Part shown: in pieces, positions 37,471 through 50,860 of the stretch
How positions within the stretch are numbered: position 1 is the first letter of the stretch
Layout: each line of letters begins with the position of its first letter
Source of the DNA: Calliphora vicina
Taxonomy: Eukaryota; Arthropoda; Insecta; Diptera; Calliphoridae
Length of the DNA stretch: 64,000 nucleotides
Direction: 5' to 3'
Assembly: GCF_958450345.1 (NCBI RefSeq)
Contig: NC_088781.1
Span: 76,907,174 to 76,971,173, forward strand
Position numbers and translations under genes: made by a program
The notes under the pieces: generated by a model
Database searches by the model: none
What the model was told of the DNA's origin: nothing
Seen by the model: only the letters and a program-made list of their open reading frames with translations

Positions 37471-37773
37471 GGCAAATGAGTTCGAGCTCGAAGAATTGCC
37501 AGTTTCAACAATGGCTAATGCAGTCCAATTCGCAATTAATCTTGAGGATGTCACTGATTTAATAACACCAACAATTATTAAAAACCTACTAAATATGGCA
37601 ATAATTATACTATCTAAAATTGTTTAATGCGATCTTGAAAATATGGATTTATCCTAAAAATTGGAAAATTTCTCAAATAATAATGATACCAAAATCAGGT
37701 AATGATTTAACCCTGTCATTTCTCATAGACCTATCCCTTGTTTGTTGAAGCTATTCCAGGAAAAGAGCAAACC
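37471..37773 (+). pseudogene. Short RT fragment of a Jockey-like element
   Basis: Reads MANEFELEELPVSTMANAVQ (37471) then, across a frame change, LEIWIYPKNWKISQIIMIPK (37635-37695) and SGNDL, matching the thumb-side start of Jockey RTs (YPPEWKVSLVTMIPKPGKD in J1a). It is abutted by the A-tail side of J1b. Confidence 0.65.
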
Positions 37774-39835
37774 TTTTTTGAATTTATTTATTGTATCTTC
37801 ACAAAATAATGTGAACTATCAATAATTTGTTCAAATCTTAAATATAAATTTTTATTTACGTCCCACCACAGTTGGACGAAAAATTATGTTTAATTTATAG
37901 ATCCTATCATCAGCGAAGGTCTGTTGGATTCCTTCTTCTTAGTCGGATGTAGCCATTACTTCTCAATTAATGTTCGTGCAAGTGGGCTTGGGTGAACTTC
38001 TAACTTTTTCAAATATGACTCGGCTTGTTTTTGTATTTCATTTTTCACCAGGGAGACACCTAGGTCCTTATGAATGTTAATATTCATTCGTAATATTTTA
38101 TTTTGGAATCTTTGAATTTGTTCAATATTAGAAGCTGAGGCCGTGCCCCATAATTGAATTCCATAGCACCATATGGGTTTTATTATTGAGCTGTACAGCA
38201 AAAGTTTGCAATCTAAACTCAATCTCGAGTTTTTACCAATTAGCCAGTAAATTTGTAGTAATTTTAACTTCATTTGAGTCAATTTCGTATCTATATGCTT
38301 TTTCCAGGTAAGACGTCGGTCTAGATGCAGACCTAGATATTTAACTTCAGTTTGTTGAGGTATTATATGATTATTTATTAGGATTGGAGGGCACGATTCT
38401 CTACGCAATGTGAAAGTGAGATGTATACATTTTTGCTGGTTTACTTTTATTCTCCATTGTTTTAACCACCTTTCTATGTCGAGTATATGGTCTTGTAAAA
38501 GTACAGATGCTTCTTGGGGGTTTTCATGAATGGCTAGTATAGCTGTGTCATCAGTAAAAGTTGATATGTGGGTTCGACTGTTTGTAGGCATATCACAAGT
38601 ATATAGCAAAGGGACCCAGTATACATCCTTGGGGTACGCCTGCTTCAATAGGCTGTGGTGAACTTATGAAGTCTCCCTCTTTAAGAACAAACTTTCGATG
38701 ACTTAAATAATTTTCTAGAAGCTTGTATGTATTCACTGGTAAATATTCACCCCTATCGGCAATAACATGTGAAATTTTGTTCCCATGAAATATCCATTTC
38801 CCTCGAAGCGAAAATTGCTATCGGGAATATCATGATGAACTTTACATTCACAATAGTTGATTTTGTTCGTAACATCTGTTTATTGTTTACAAAATTCCAT
38901 CTAAAAATTTCCCAAAAAGGGGAATTTTTTTCACGTGAACAAAGTTGATGAACGAAAAAAGGAAAAGGGAAAATATTTCATGTGAAATGTTGATTCGCGA
39001 TAGGGGTGATTGTTTTATTTTTATCGATAATCCTTCATGCCATACTTTGTCGAATGCTTGCGAAACATCAATGAAGAGAGCAGAACAATATTTTTTTTCT
39101 TCAAATGTCTTGGATATGATTTCTACCAACCTGTGAGTTTGTTCTATGGTGTTATGTTTTTCTCGAAATCCGAATTGATGAGTTGAAATATAATGATTTT
39201 ATCCAGGTGAGTTTTTGAGTTTAAATCAACAATAGCCTTGTCAATCTCTGAAATCTCAAAACGAAGTGGTTCAGCTGCAGTAATATGGAGTAAAGTAAGT
39301 GGTAACTCTATTATGTCGTTTGACTCGTTTGGGGAAAATACATTCTTTAGATGACTAACAAACAGGTTTCCTTTTTCAGTATCGTTTCTCGCCCAGCCTC
39401 CACTAGAATTACGTAGAGGAGGTCTGCTCATAGCAGGTCTTTTTAATTTTTTTTTTATGAAAATTCCAGAGCCTCCCCATGCTCTATCTCTTGGATCATT
39501 TGTGCCATAAAAAACATATCTATTTATCTTAAATAAACTTCTAGACAAATAACACATACGGGTGGCAATTTGCAATATGCCTTGGTATGTCCATATTCTT
39601 GGCAATTCATACATTGGACGGGGCCAAATCGTTTATGTGGTTCTTCTACCGTAATTTTACGATGCAATAAATACTTCAGGTTATATATGAGTGTTTCATT
39701 TTTTTTCAGATTTATGACACCGGGTTCAAGTTCAACACGGTGGTTGGGGTTTTTTTCGCGATTTCTAATGTTTATCACATGTTTTGTCTTAAAACCTTTA
39801 TCTTCTACGCTTTGCTTTATTCCGAGTGGTTTATT
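37774..39835 (-). mobile_element. Jockey-like element J1b, internally deleted
   Basis: The 3' end (T run 37774-37779, then TTTATTGTATCTTCAC) matches J1a at 573-600. The body carries RT, linker, a small part of the endonuclease and one ORF1 piece, with large internal deletions (endonuclease, ORF1 C-terminus). A MITE sits at 38748-39008. It is closer to J1c than to J1a. Confidence 0.82.
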
Positions 39836-39877
39836 CCGTAGGACACGTCGGGTACGTTCAATTTTAAAAATGATCAT
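37956..39877 (-). pseudogene. J1b coding remnants (ORF1 knuckles, linker, RT)
   Basis: From 39877 the minus strand reads through the join lost in J1a (NIRNREKNPNHRVELEPG) to the knuckle CMNCQEYGHTKAYC. It then jumps, within CVIC, to an endonuclease scrap (NRYVFYGTNDPRDRAWGGSG) and again to the linker (RPPLRNSSGGWARNDTEKGN, about 39425). The RT pieces are ALFIDVSQAFDKVWHEGL (39075-39020), IEAGVPQG.ILGP (about 38650-38610), HISTFTDDTAILAI (about 38570; FADD has become FTDD), and the tail KLEVHPSPLARTLIE to 37956. Deletions and frameshifts make it inactive. Confidence 0.85.
38748..39008. mobile_element. 261-bp MITE with ATT duplication in J1b
   Basis: Ends CACCCCTATCGGCAATAACA (38748) and, inverted, CACCCCTATCGCGAATCAAC (to 39008); flanks ATT (38745-38747, 39009-39011). 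The empty site, with one ATT, is seen in J1c at 52101-52105. Same family as 20534-20629. Confidence 0.78.
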
Positions 39878-40872
39878 ATTTCATCGTTTGTGTTCCGATT
39901 TCAAAAAAATTACACATATAGAATCTTCTCATCAAGCTCTACATAAAACCTCAATTATCTATCAATTATCTTTTATAGCTTAGGAGATATTCGCATTTAA
40001 AATAAATTTTCATAATTTTTACTCACATATTTCCCAATTTTCTCCATTTTTCTTTTATAGGACTAACACCAGATGTATATATCAAACAAAGAAAGAACTG
40101 TTTAAAAATCATGACTGAATCCAAAGTTACATGCATTTGAATTTAAAAAATTTAAAAAAGGCGATTTTTCGCTATTTTTTCTAAGAGGATGTATAATGAA
40201 TTTGTACTTTTTGAAAAGCTAACTTTACATCAAATATTTTAAATGAAAAAAATTTATAATTTTTGATACCGAGGGGAACAAGTCCATTCAAAAAATGCCT
40301 ATTTTTTATGTAAAATTCAACTTTAAGGCAAAAATTCTCAAATCGCATAGTCGATATCAAAATATAGTAACCTATTTTAGATGGCCCAATATGTTCTTAA
40401 TTATTTTTTAAAGGGTTCCGATAACACCGCCGAAAAACGAAAAAATCCCATTTTTGGGATTTTTCAAGACTTTTTTGGGAATTGCGGAATACTTGATAAC
40501 AAATTTCAAAATTGGTTTTTATTTTTCCATTTTAAAAAGAATTCTACAAAACTGTGAAATTTCAATAAAAAATATTCATAAATAAAAATTTTATTTAAAT
40601 TTGAAAAATTTGTATCTATGCAAAAACTCAATATAAAGCCTTTTTTGTCATATTTTTCAAAAAAGTATTCCATGAATTTTTTAATCGCCAAACGATTATG
40701 GAAAAGTAGACAAAATCCTCTATCCATTGATATATAACATGTCTACCTTATGTTTTTACGTGGCAAATTAATTAGGGAAAACTTAACAATTCGCTGAGAA
40801 TTTAATTTTTGAAATCGGAACACAAACGAAGAAATAGGATCATTTTTAAAATTGAACATACCCGGGGTTTCC
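39841..40872. mobile_element. TA-flanked element with about 55-bp inverted repeats
   Basis: The ends GGACACGTCGGGTACGTTCA (39841) and, inverted, GGAAACCCCGGGTATGTTCA (to 40872) continue as TTTGTGTTCCGATTTC. TA is on each side (39839-39840, 40873-40874). No convincing protein; A/T-rich middle. Confidence 0.65.
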
Positions 40873-41165
40873 TACTTTGGGGACCCGTGGCCCTACTCCT
40901 GGTGGGCTCATGAGGTCCAAGACTTAAACTCGACAACACTTCCTCTTTGCGCATGTGAAATTTCATTCAAATGACTAACCCCCATATGCATAAACAATTT
41001 TTAAATTTATCAAAGGTTTATAATTCAAATTTTGTATGGATATGGGGGTAAGGGTTTAGAAGTTACAAATTTATTTCCCTCTTTTTTTTCTGATACCACT
41101 GTGCGTTGCTCAGGCTTTTGAAAAGTTTACTGCTGTTCACTGTACTTCAGAGTGAAGTACAGTGA
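40873..41165. other. Non-coding, with a small hairpin
   Basis: A pair TAACCCCCATATGCATA/TTACCCCCATATCCATA (40978 and, inverted, to about 41053) may be an 80-bp MITE. Otherwise nothing seen. Confidence 0.4.
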
Positions 41166-41429
41166 TTATGTGTCGAAATAATACAAGATTGGAGCTGGCG
41201 TTCCACAGGGAAGTGTACTAGATACTACGTTATATTTGATTTACACCTCTGACCTACGTGCGATAAATTAACAATTTCGACATTTGCTGATTATATCGCC
41301 ATTATCGCATCTAGTCAACTAGAATATTACCTAGTACATGTGGATACATGGTTAAAAAAACTGGGGAATACAGGTGAATGAGTTGAAAAGTAAGAATATT
41401 ACGTTCGCTCTAAGGAGTGGGAATTGGTA
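41165..41429 (+). pseudogene. Jockey-like RT fragment with catalytic region
   Basis: Reads KIGAGVPQGSVLDTTLYLIY (41188-41247), then, over frame changes, a FADD-like stretch (FADYIAIIAS, with ADD as ADY), WLKKLGN and KSKNITFALRSG (41380-41425). It abuts the J3 element head to head. Confidence 0.65.
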
Positions 41430-42030
41430 TTTATTAATTTTTTTTATGAAGTCCATAATTAATTCATATCTAGTTTCGTTGTGGAGAAGTTGAGTAGAAT
41501 ATCTTCAATTTTTGTTGTTTATTATTTTAAGACATTTATTTTGGATGATTTAAAGTTTCTTCAAATGTGATTTTGCTGCACTGTACCAAATGGGACTTGC
41601 GTAAGTTAAAGTTGGTCTAATGACACTTTTGAATATTAAATTTTTGTTCCTATAGTCAAGGGTTGAATGTTTATTAAGAATTGGCCACAAAGCTCTGATA
41701 GTTTTCATTGTTTTTTTACAGGTTTCACCGATGTGTTTCTCAAAATTAAGCTTCTTATCGAGGCAAACACCAAGATATTTGATATCGTTTTTAATTGACA
41801 GGCTCTCATTTTGGAATTTCAACTGACGACTAGAAAAATGTTTGGCCGAGTTGTTGTAAGAGAAAATAATAGCCTGAGTTTTAATAGGGTTTATTATACC
41901 CTTCAGCTTCGTGAGAAGGGTATATATAAGTTTGTCATTCCGTTTGTAATTTCTACATTTTTCATTTCCGACCCTATAAAGTATATATATTCTGGATCCT
42001 TATAGATAGCGGAGTCGATTAAGCCATGTC

Positions 42031-42484
<454 letters not shown>

Positions 42485-42868
42485 TTGAAATCAATTTTCT
42501 GAAGGCCCCAGATATCTCCGGGATCCAAATCTTCAACAATTCTGTCAGACATACTTTCGAGAATTTTGCTATTTAAAATCAGCAAAATCCGTCCATAAAT
42601 AACGGAGATATGAACAAAAATCCGAGACAACCTCTGAAAATTTCATCAAAAAACACAATGTATTGCATACTTTGACAAAAATGCAACAAAACGTATGGTT
42701 GGATGTGCAAGTTTTGCGTATTTTGTTTTTTTTATACCCTTCAGCTTCGTGAGAAGGGTATATATAAGTTTGTCATTCCGTTTGTAATTTCTACATTTTT
42801 CATTTCCGACCCTATAAAGTATATATATTCTGGATCCTTATAGATAGCGGAGTCGATTAAGCCATGTC

Positions 42869-43010
<142 letters not shown>

Positions 43011-43194
43011 TTGAAATCAATTTTCTGAAGGCCCCAGATATCTCCGGGATCCAAATCTTCAACAATTCTGTCAGACATACTTTCGAGAATTTTGCTATTT
43101 AAAATCAGCAAAATCCGTCCATAAATAACGGAGATATGAGCAAAAATCCGAGACAACCTCTGAAAATTTCATCAAAAAACACAATGTATTGCAT

Positions 43195-44125
43195 GCTTTG
43201 ACAAAAAAACAACAAAACGTATGCTTGGGTGTGCAAGCTTTGTGTATTTGGTTTTTTTTTTGTTTTTTGTTTCTTTTGGCGTTGTTGATGTTTTTTATAC
43301 AACTAAACGTTTGTTTGGTTGTGTGTTGGTTTTTTTGACAAAAAAGCAACAAAACGTATGTTTTTGGATGTGCATGCTTTGCGTATTTTGTTTTTTTTTG
43401 TGTTTTGTTTCTTTTGGCGTTGTTGTTGTTTTTTATACAACTAAACTTTTGTTTGGTTGTGTGTTGGTTTTTTTGACAAAAAATCAACAAATCGTATGTT
43501 TGAATGTGCATGCTTTGCGTATTTTGTTTCTTTTGGCATTGTTGTTGTTTTTTATACAATTAAACGTATGTTTGGATGTGTGTTGGTTTCATTGCCTTGC
43601 GTATTTTGTTTTTTCTTTTGGTGTTTTGTTTCGTTTGGCGTTGTTGTTGTTTTTTGTGTTCTTGATAAATTTAGGATGCTGTACGCTGAAAGTGGGCAAT
43701 GTACATACATATATACTAATTATAAAAAATAATAATGCATCCACAACAAAGGTGAAGGGTATATAAGATTCGGCATAGCCGAATATAGCACTCTTACTTG
43801 TTTTTTTTGTGTTTTGTTTTTGCGTTGTTGTTGTTTTTTATACAACTTAACGTTTGTTTGGTTGTGTGTTGGTTTTTTTGACAAAAAAACAACGAAATGT
43901 ATGTTTGGATGTGCAAGCTTTGCGTATTTTGTTTTTTTTGTGTTTTGTTTCTTTTGGCATTGTTGTTGTTTTTTATACAACTAAACTTTTGTTTGGTTGT
44001 GTGTTGGTTTTTTTGACAAAAAATCAACAAATCGTATGTTTGAATGTGCATGCTTTGCGTATTTTGTTTCTTTTGGCGTTGTTGTTGTTTTTTATACAAT
44101 TAAACGTATGTTTGGATGTGTGTTG
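43195..44125. repeat. Minisatellite, unit about 138-142 bp, in two blocks
   Basis: Units contain ACAAAAAACAACAAAACGTATG, TGTGCATGCTTTGCGTATT and GCGTTGTTGTTGTTTTTTAT. Starts are near 43201, 43338, 43476, and 43875, 44017 in the second block; a tail copy (43688-43803) lies between. Differences between units are few. Confidence 0.8.
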
Positions 44126-45720
44126 GTTTCATTGCCTTGCGTATTTTGATTTTGTTTTTTCTTTTGGTGTTCTGTTTCTGAAAGTGGGCAATGTACATAC
44201 ATACCTATATACTAATTATAAAAAATAATAATGCATCCACAACAAAGGTGAAGGGTATATAAGATTCGGCATAGCCGAATATAGCACTCTTACTTGTTTT
44301 TATTTTCCATTTATAGAAGTATTTGTTGCAGGCAGAAAATCCTTTTTCCATCTTCTTTAACAGTGCTTTTGTGAGTTTACTAGACGCTATGAGGGCCGTA
44401 TCATCAGCATAGTAAGCTACTTTCATGTAAGAGGGGGTAGAGAAATCCGATGTATAAATTGATTACAATAATGGTGATAATATGGAACCTTGTGGTAGAC
44501 CAGCAGTAATTTGTTTCGGAGACGAAAATGTTTCGTTGACAGCTACTATGAACGTTCTATCAGTGAGAAAATCAGAAATAAGCCTGCACAAATATTTTGG
44601 TATATTACCTTGGAGCAATTTATAAATAAGACCACCATGCCAAACGGTATCAAATGCTTTTTCTACGTCCAGAACTATTAAGCCTGTAGATTTCATAATT
44701 CGTTTGTTGGACTTTATTATATTTGTGATACGGTTTATTTGATGAACTGCGCTATGTTGTTTTTTAAACCCAAATTGTTCATTTGCTAATGTTGATGTAT
44801 TTTCAATTACACTGTAAATTTGAATAGCTTTCTCATATAGTTTGCCAAGATTATCAAAAATTATCAATAGTAATTTTACTGCCTGAGCAGGTAAATTTTT
44901 TATTAAAACGTTGGTGACATCATCTAGCCCAGGAGATTTGGATGTTTTGAGAGTAGAAATTAAGCAATTTAACTCATTATACGATATCAAGGTTACATTT
45001 TCAGAATATGGCTTTGAATGCATTAACCTTACAGTTAACAGTTTTATCGGTAGAGTGTGTATATGTAGACGTAAGACTGTTAGATGCATGAAAAATGTTG
45101 GGTAATAGTTCTGCCTTTTCTTTATCAGTGTTAATCTTCATATTTCCTTCTTTAAGATCTGGAATTTTACTTCTTTGTTTACCTCTTAAAGATCTGCTGA
45201 TTTTCCAAAACGATTTATCTCCTGGCTTCAATTTTGATAGCAACTTTTTCCATTTTTCGTTACGTTAAGTATTTATATCTTTGTTGATAATATTAGTCAG
45301 CAGTTTTACACATTGATCGTACCAATTTGCATCCGATTGGTTCGATGCCCGTTGGCTTCTTTTATAACGTTTTCTAATTTTAATTAAATTATAAATATTT
45401 TCTGGCAAGACTGATTTGCCACAAGGCTGCAATAATGGAGTACAGTCGTTTCGCGCTTCTAGTACAATGGTAACAAATTTGCTTATCTCAGAATCAATTA
45501 AATTTTTTGAGTTATATGCAGTTGTGTTAATGTTGATTTTGTTGTTAATTATATTTCTAAACGCCAACCAGTCTGTAAGTTTGTAGTTATAATGCCTCAT
45601 ATTTATTTGATTAACCGTTGACTTTTCAATTTTACAAATAATGGGTCTGTGATCAGATGCAATTTCATATTCAAGCACATCCATATTGATATTTAAAGAG
45701 CTATTGACTAATACTAAAGG

Positions 45721-48321
45721 TACGGTCACACACAGCTAATATTTGACGTTTATCGTCAAATATTTCATTGCCTGAATCTGACCACAAATAAAATTTAGAG
45801 CAAACAACAAAACAGATGATTTTAGTCAAAGAAAATTATTTGTCGGCAAACAAAATATTTTCTTAATGTGAACAAAGTGTGACCACTAGCTACATAAATA
45901 CCTAAAAAATATATAATTTGATCTTGCAAATATTTTTAAGGTTAAAACACTTATTTCGAATTGTAAAGTAATCATTTTATTAGAGATTTATTGAATTTTG
46001 TTATCATATATTGAATTTAATTTTTCACTTTTTGTTTGACCAAACTGCTGCGAAAAAGAATCAGTAAATATATTTGCCGTGTGGTCACACTATATCAAAC
46101 ACTTTCATAAAATAATTGTTTGATCAAATAGAAAAAAACAGAAAATTATTTGCTCAGCATGGCGGAAAAATAAGAGGAGATTATTTAAATATTTTTCGTA
46201 CTAAATTAAAGACACAAATTCACTATTTTTTTTTTAAACATAAATACATATTCAATATTTCTTGAATATTTGTTAATTAAATTATTTTCACTAAATAATT
46301 GCATCAATAAATGAAGTCTTCTTCTTCACATAAAAGTCATTCAGCCTAGGATGACATACTGGGAGAAAAACTAATTGAAGACATGAAGTCTATGTTGCGA
46401 TTTTTGCAATTTTATGCGATTTATATTTTTATACGTTTAACATAGTCTGATGTTTGATTATTTTTTATTTATACATGGAGTTTGTCTATTTTCAAAATTT
46501 AAAATTGCTCATATGTACATATGGAATATTAACTGAAATTTTATACAGATTGAATTTAAAATCAAAGAAAATTTTTCATACATACATAAATAGTATGAAT
46601 TGATTGTAATTAAAAAATAATTCTTAAACAGTATGATCTGTTTAATTTTTTTTTACTGCAGAAGAAGAATATGTCTAATAGCATTTTTCACTTTTCTGAT
46701 TTTAGTATCATACAAAAATGTTTATTATAAATTTTTAGATAATGCGATTGAATTGGAATTAATTAAAAAATTATGTAAAAAAGGTAAACATTTCCATAAA
46801 ATTTAACAATATTTGTGAACATGTTCTTATTCTGAATGAAAAAAGTTTGGAAAAAGTCGTGTTCGATTAATAATATGTATTAAAAAACCAATAAGCATTT
46901 TTACTGGAATTCAAGTTGATAGCAAGTGTAATTCAAGCCTTGAGTTATAGTCAAGCAATTGAATTACAGTTGTATTACACTTTATTTCAATAGCATTCTC
47001 CAGTAAAAAGGAAACATAAATTCAAGCCATATGTTTTTTGTTTGAAAAATATTTAATATTTCAAATATTTTTCAAGTATAAAACATGATTACATTTCCAT
47101 TCAATTTCAATTATGAATTGTGATAGTAATATAATTTAATAAATAAACATTTAATAATTATACAGTGCACTCGCGGTAACGTGAACTAATTAAAACCAAG
47201 GCAGTTCATGTTAGTGAAATTGTTCAAGTTAGCGATTGTCGTATTTCATGGAAACAATATAAAAATAACACGCTTGAACGTGAAATTCTTTTACTATTAT
47301 TTTCGTTATTAAAACATAAAACGAAAATTATTGATTAAAATGCATTACAAAACACAACGATATCACGAGAAAATATACATTGAAATAAAATTTCATAGCA
47401 AATAAAATTACTCATTCGCTACCATACAAAAAAAATAATTTAGAGGATACAAGGACATTTTTTAAATAAGGGGATTCCCAAAACTTTAAAAATCGAATTT
47501 AATGTAGCAGCGAAAAAAAGTGTTCACGTTATAGAGCTTTCTGAGTTTGTTCACGTTACAGAGTAGTCAATGTAAACAAAAGCTTGTTCACGTTAGGCGG
47601 TGTTCACGTTAGACGGTGTTCACGTTACCGCGAGTGCACTGTATTATTAAATTGTTCAAGTTGTGTTCTTTTCGCGATTTGTTTTCACTATTTAGCGATT
47701 TTTAATTTAAGATATAGCAACACTACTTTTGCGATAACACATGATGCAACAGCTGTTATTTGACGCTGTTTGATCTTGCAAATGAATTGCAAGATGAAAT
47801 AAAAAAATACCCAAAATGCAGGAAAATATTTGCTGTTTAGTGGTCACACATTGGTCACATTACAAGAATGTTTTCATATTGGCAAATAAATTTGTTTGAC
47901 CAAATTCAGCTGTTTTCTTGTTTGCAGTGCAAAAATATTTTGTGTTCAAACTAGAAACATAAAATATTTGACGCTTAAATAAAAGTACTGAAATTTCATA
48001 ATTCTTTCAAATGTAAAGCAAAATCTTGTAATATTTTACTTTCTAGAAATGTCTTTTTTATTGATGAAAGAAATTAATGTTGTTTTGCAGCTTTATTTAA
48101 TAATTATTTAGAACAAATATTACCATAAATGTGACCACAAGTCAAATATATTTTCCCCTTTGTGTGTTTGATAGTATTTCGGTGTAGTTTGATTAAACAA
48201 ATATGGCAAATAAATGTGTACAGTGTGAACACAAAATCAACCCATGAATTATTTGATGTAGTTTTGATCAAACACATGAAACATCTTGTGTCAAATAATT
48301 TGCGTAGTCTGACCCTACCTT
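45721..48321. mobile_element. DNA transposon-like element, 2.6 kb, superfamily not assigned
   Basis: The ends GGTACGGTCACAC (45719) and, inverted, GGTAGGGTCAGAC (to 48320) are imperfect inverted repeats, near AAAG or AAG. Subterminal regions on both sides repeat palindromes such as TTTGATCAAA and TTTGACCAAA, and GTGGTCACAC boxes. J3 reading resumes on both sides (LVLVNSS left, endonuclease right). No protein recognised; a pogo-like MITE is nested inside, and a small inverted pair (TTTTTACTGGA near 46896 and 47000) may be another. Confidence 0.6.
47163..47641. mobile_element. pogo/Tigger-like MITE
   Basis: Perfect 24-bp TIRs beginning CAGTGCACTCGCGGTAACGT, flanked by TA (47161-47162, 47642-47643). 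The form CAGTG...CGGTAACGTGAAC is like pogo/Tigger ends. GTTCACGTTA boxes repeat inside the right end (about five, 47520-47635), three of them at a 16-bp spacing. Confidence 0.82.
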
Positions 48322-49162
48322 AAGTCGATAGTTTAAGCATTTATATTTCTATGGGACGGGTAAAAAGTTGGACTGTTGGGATAATTTACAAAAAAGTTAT
48401 TTGATTGCTCAAGTTGAAACAATACGTCGCCTGCATTGTTGTTAGTGATACAATTCCATGCAGAATATCTTGCATTGAAATCGCCTAGTACAATGTATTC
48501 ATCATTAAATGAAGTTATATTAATTATATCATTAGTAAAGGTATTTTTATATTTCGGTGAATACGCAGTGCAGATTATTAGCTATCTGTTATTTACTTTT
48601 ATTTCCATTGAAATATTTTCGATTCCCAGTGTGTTTATAATTGGAAGTACTTTGTGTTGGACTGACCTGCGTACTCTTAATGCTACGGCTCCCCTCTTGA
48701 ATCTCTATCGTTACGATGAATTACAAAATTTTTAAAATAAGTTTTGTGACTTTGATTTAAATGAGTTTCATTTAAAGAGGCAATGTGAATATCCTCTCTT
48801 TCAATTAATGTTTCAAATTGAAGTAAATTTGAAAAGGTAGAAATACCATTCGCATTCCAATGAAGAATTCTTAATCCATTGTTATTAATGTAAACCTTAT
48901 GCATATTTAAAAATTGACATTACAATTTGTATTTGTTGTACTTTGGTTGTGCATTTTTGTAGATCGCTTAATGCTGTAGTAAAAATATTGAAGAGTTCAT
49001 CTATGTTGAAGAGATCATTATTTCCTCTCACTCAATCAGCATATGAGTAAGTCTGGCGATTATTGTTGTTGTTGGGGATATTATTATTGAAGTACTGTGG
49101 TGAACTTTGATTATTGTTTTTGTGTTTACGTGTATTTTTACATGTTGCTTTAGCTCTTGTCT

Positions 49163-50077
49163 CTAAATAGAGTGATCGAAATTAATGTCATTTGCAGAAT
49201 GATCTGTTCGCTCTTTACCATTCTTTTTACAATTGAAACAAGAAAATACTGCAGGCATTTTATCTTGATTCTGAAGTGGGCAATCTTTAGTGTGGTGTTG
49301 GTTAGCACATATCATGCATGCTGAAAGGCGGTTACAGTGTTCACCTCCATGGCCATACATAAGACAATTCCAACATTGAGTCGGGTTTTTTTTTCTTGGC
49401 TTATATTTTTTCCAGGATACTATTATATTGCATAGTGAAGACACATTGTTTAGTGATTTTGGGTTGAAATTTTTTCTAGCAAATTGTACCTTATATACAG
49501 CATTGTTTACTGAGCTGAATTTTGTGTTCACTTCCGTAATAGATGAAGGAGTTAAATTATATTCTTGGATATCTTTTTTGATGTCATCAATACTAAGTTT
49601 TGGAAGTCCATACAGGAACATAGTATAGATACGATTCTGTTTCGAGTTAAAGGTATGGTACTCAATTTTTCTACCTAATAAAATATTTTTGCATTTTTCG
49701 TACGAATCGGTATTTTGAGGAAAAACCTTAGTTCCAATGGACGTACGTTTGTAGATTGAATCCTTACCCAATAATGTTTGAAGATCACTTAAGTTTATTT
49801 TAGCATCGACTACCAATGGAGGAGGCTTAACTAATTTTACATAATTTATTTTGGATACTGTATCCAACTCCATATCATTATGATTAGCTAGTTCACTAAA
49901 CCGAGTTTTTGATGTTGTAGGTAAGTTGGATAACATTCCTACTGGAATATTCACTGACCTTTTAGTTTTCTTCATATTATATTTTTTCAAATCTAGATTA
50001 TGAGATCTGGCATTTGCGCATTGCCAGCCCAGCAAGTGTTTTGTAAGTCGGCACGTACTAGAGCTCAGTAAGAACAA
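49163..50077 (-). pseudogene. J3 ORF1: gag-like knuckle protein
   Basis: An open frame of about 304 codons; the likely start is the internal Met near 49978 (MKKTKRSVNIPVGMLSNLP), since the first 30 residues look like UTR. Residues 150-230 (YTMFLYGLPKLSIDDIKKDI) look like PRE_C2HC. The knuckles are CWNCLMYGHGGEHC and CMICANQHHTKDC, and a third, CFNCKKN, loses its pattern after a shift. Sequence differs clearly from J1 and J2, so it is a separate family. The C-terminal part up to the ORF2 start (48904) is frame-broken. Confidence 0.78.
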
Positions 50078-50109
50078 ATACCGAGATTACAAAAATAAAA
50101 ATGTAATAT

Positions 50110-50400
50110 TTTTTAACTTTAAAAACGCTTGTTTTTCAACAACTATCAAGAAAGTCCGCGAGAAATATATTGTAAAATTGCAAAACCATACCAATCCGCT
50201 TGCAAGGCAACTTGTGCAGAGCCAAACCCGATCAAGGCTATGTAGAGCAGATCTACCACCCCGTTAAGATGAGTGACATTTATCCATGACGGTCTCTTGT
50301 TAGAGATCAACTAGTTTTAATTTTAGTTATAAGATTTAAATACTTATTGTTAGACCTATAAAACGCAGATTCAATCAATAAATAAAGCGTAAGGAAATAT
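50110..50400 (+). pseudogene. 3' end of a Jockey-like element (RT tail and 3' UTR)
   Basis: Plus strand reads KLQNHTNPLARQLVQSQTRS and RLCRADLPPR (50175-50265), matching the C-terminal tails of J1a (HPNPLARNILDNRGHTRLRR) and J2. A 3' UTR follows, with TCAATAAATAAAG near 50375-50390. It is truncated upstream. Confidence 0.7.
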
Positions 50401-50589
50401 TACATTTAAACACTAACAAACGGAAATGGGGATATACTTTAATTAACCAGCCAAAAATGATTCCTATTTTGGATAGGTCATTTCTGATTTCGCTTATATT
50501 TACATAGATATTATGTGCCCATATTAACTGTTTGACTCTAGATATTTTCAAGTGCAACAATAAACCGTAAATATGGTGAAAATTAAATT
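50401..50589. other. Unassigned stretch between two Jockey fragments
   Basis: A short minus frame (NIYVNISEIRNDLSKIGIIF) looks retroelement-like but I cannot place it. Confidence 0.3.
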
Positions 50590-50860
50590 ATTTCTCACAT
50601 ACCAAGGCGCTGCTGTTATCATTCTTAATATTTTATTTTGGAATCTTTGATTTTTTCAATATTAGAAGCTGAGGCCGTGCCCCATAATTGAATTCCATAG
50701 CACCATATGGGTTTTATTATTGAGCTGTACAGCAAAAGTTTGCAATCTAAACTCAATCTCTAGTTTTTACCAATTAGCCAGTAAATTTGTAGTAATTTTA
50801 ACTTCATTTGAGTCAATTTCGTATCTATATGCTTTTTCCAGGTAAGACGTCGGTCTAGAT

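Noticed and set aside
43095..44228. Frames rich in CQKNQH or FGVV on either strand
   Set aside because: Produced by the 140-bp minisatellite of the Helentron-type element; change frame from unit to unit.
48436..48735. 99-residue plus frame
   Set aside because: Antisense of the J3 endonuclease, which reads GDFNARYSAWN on the minus strand.
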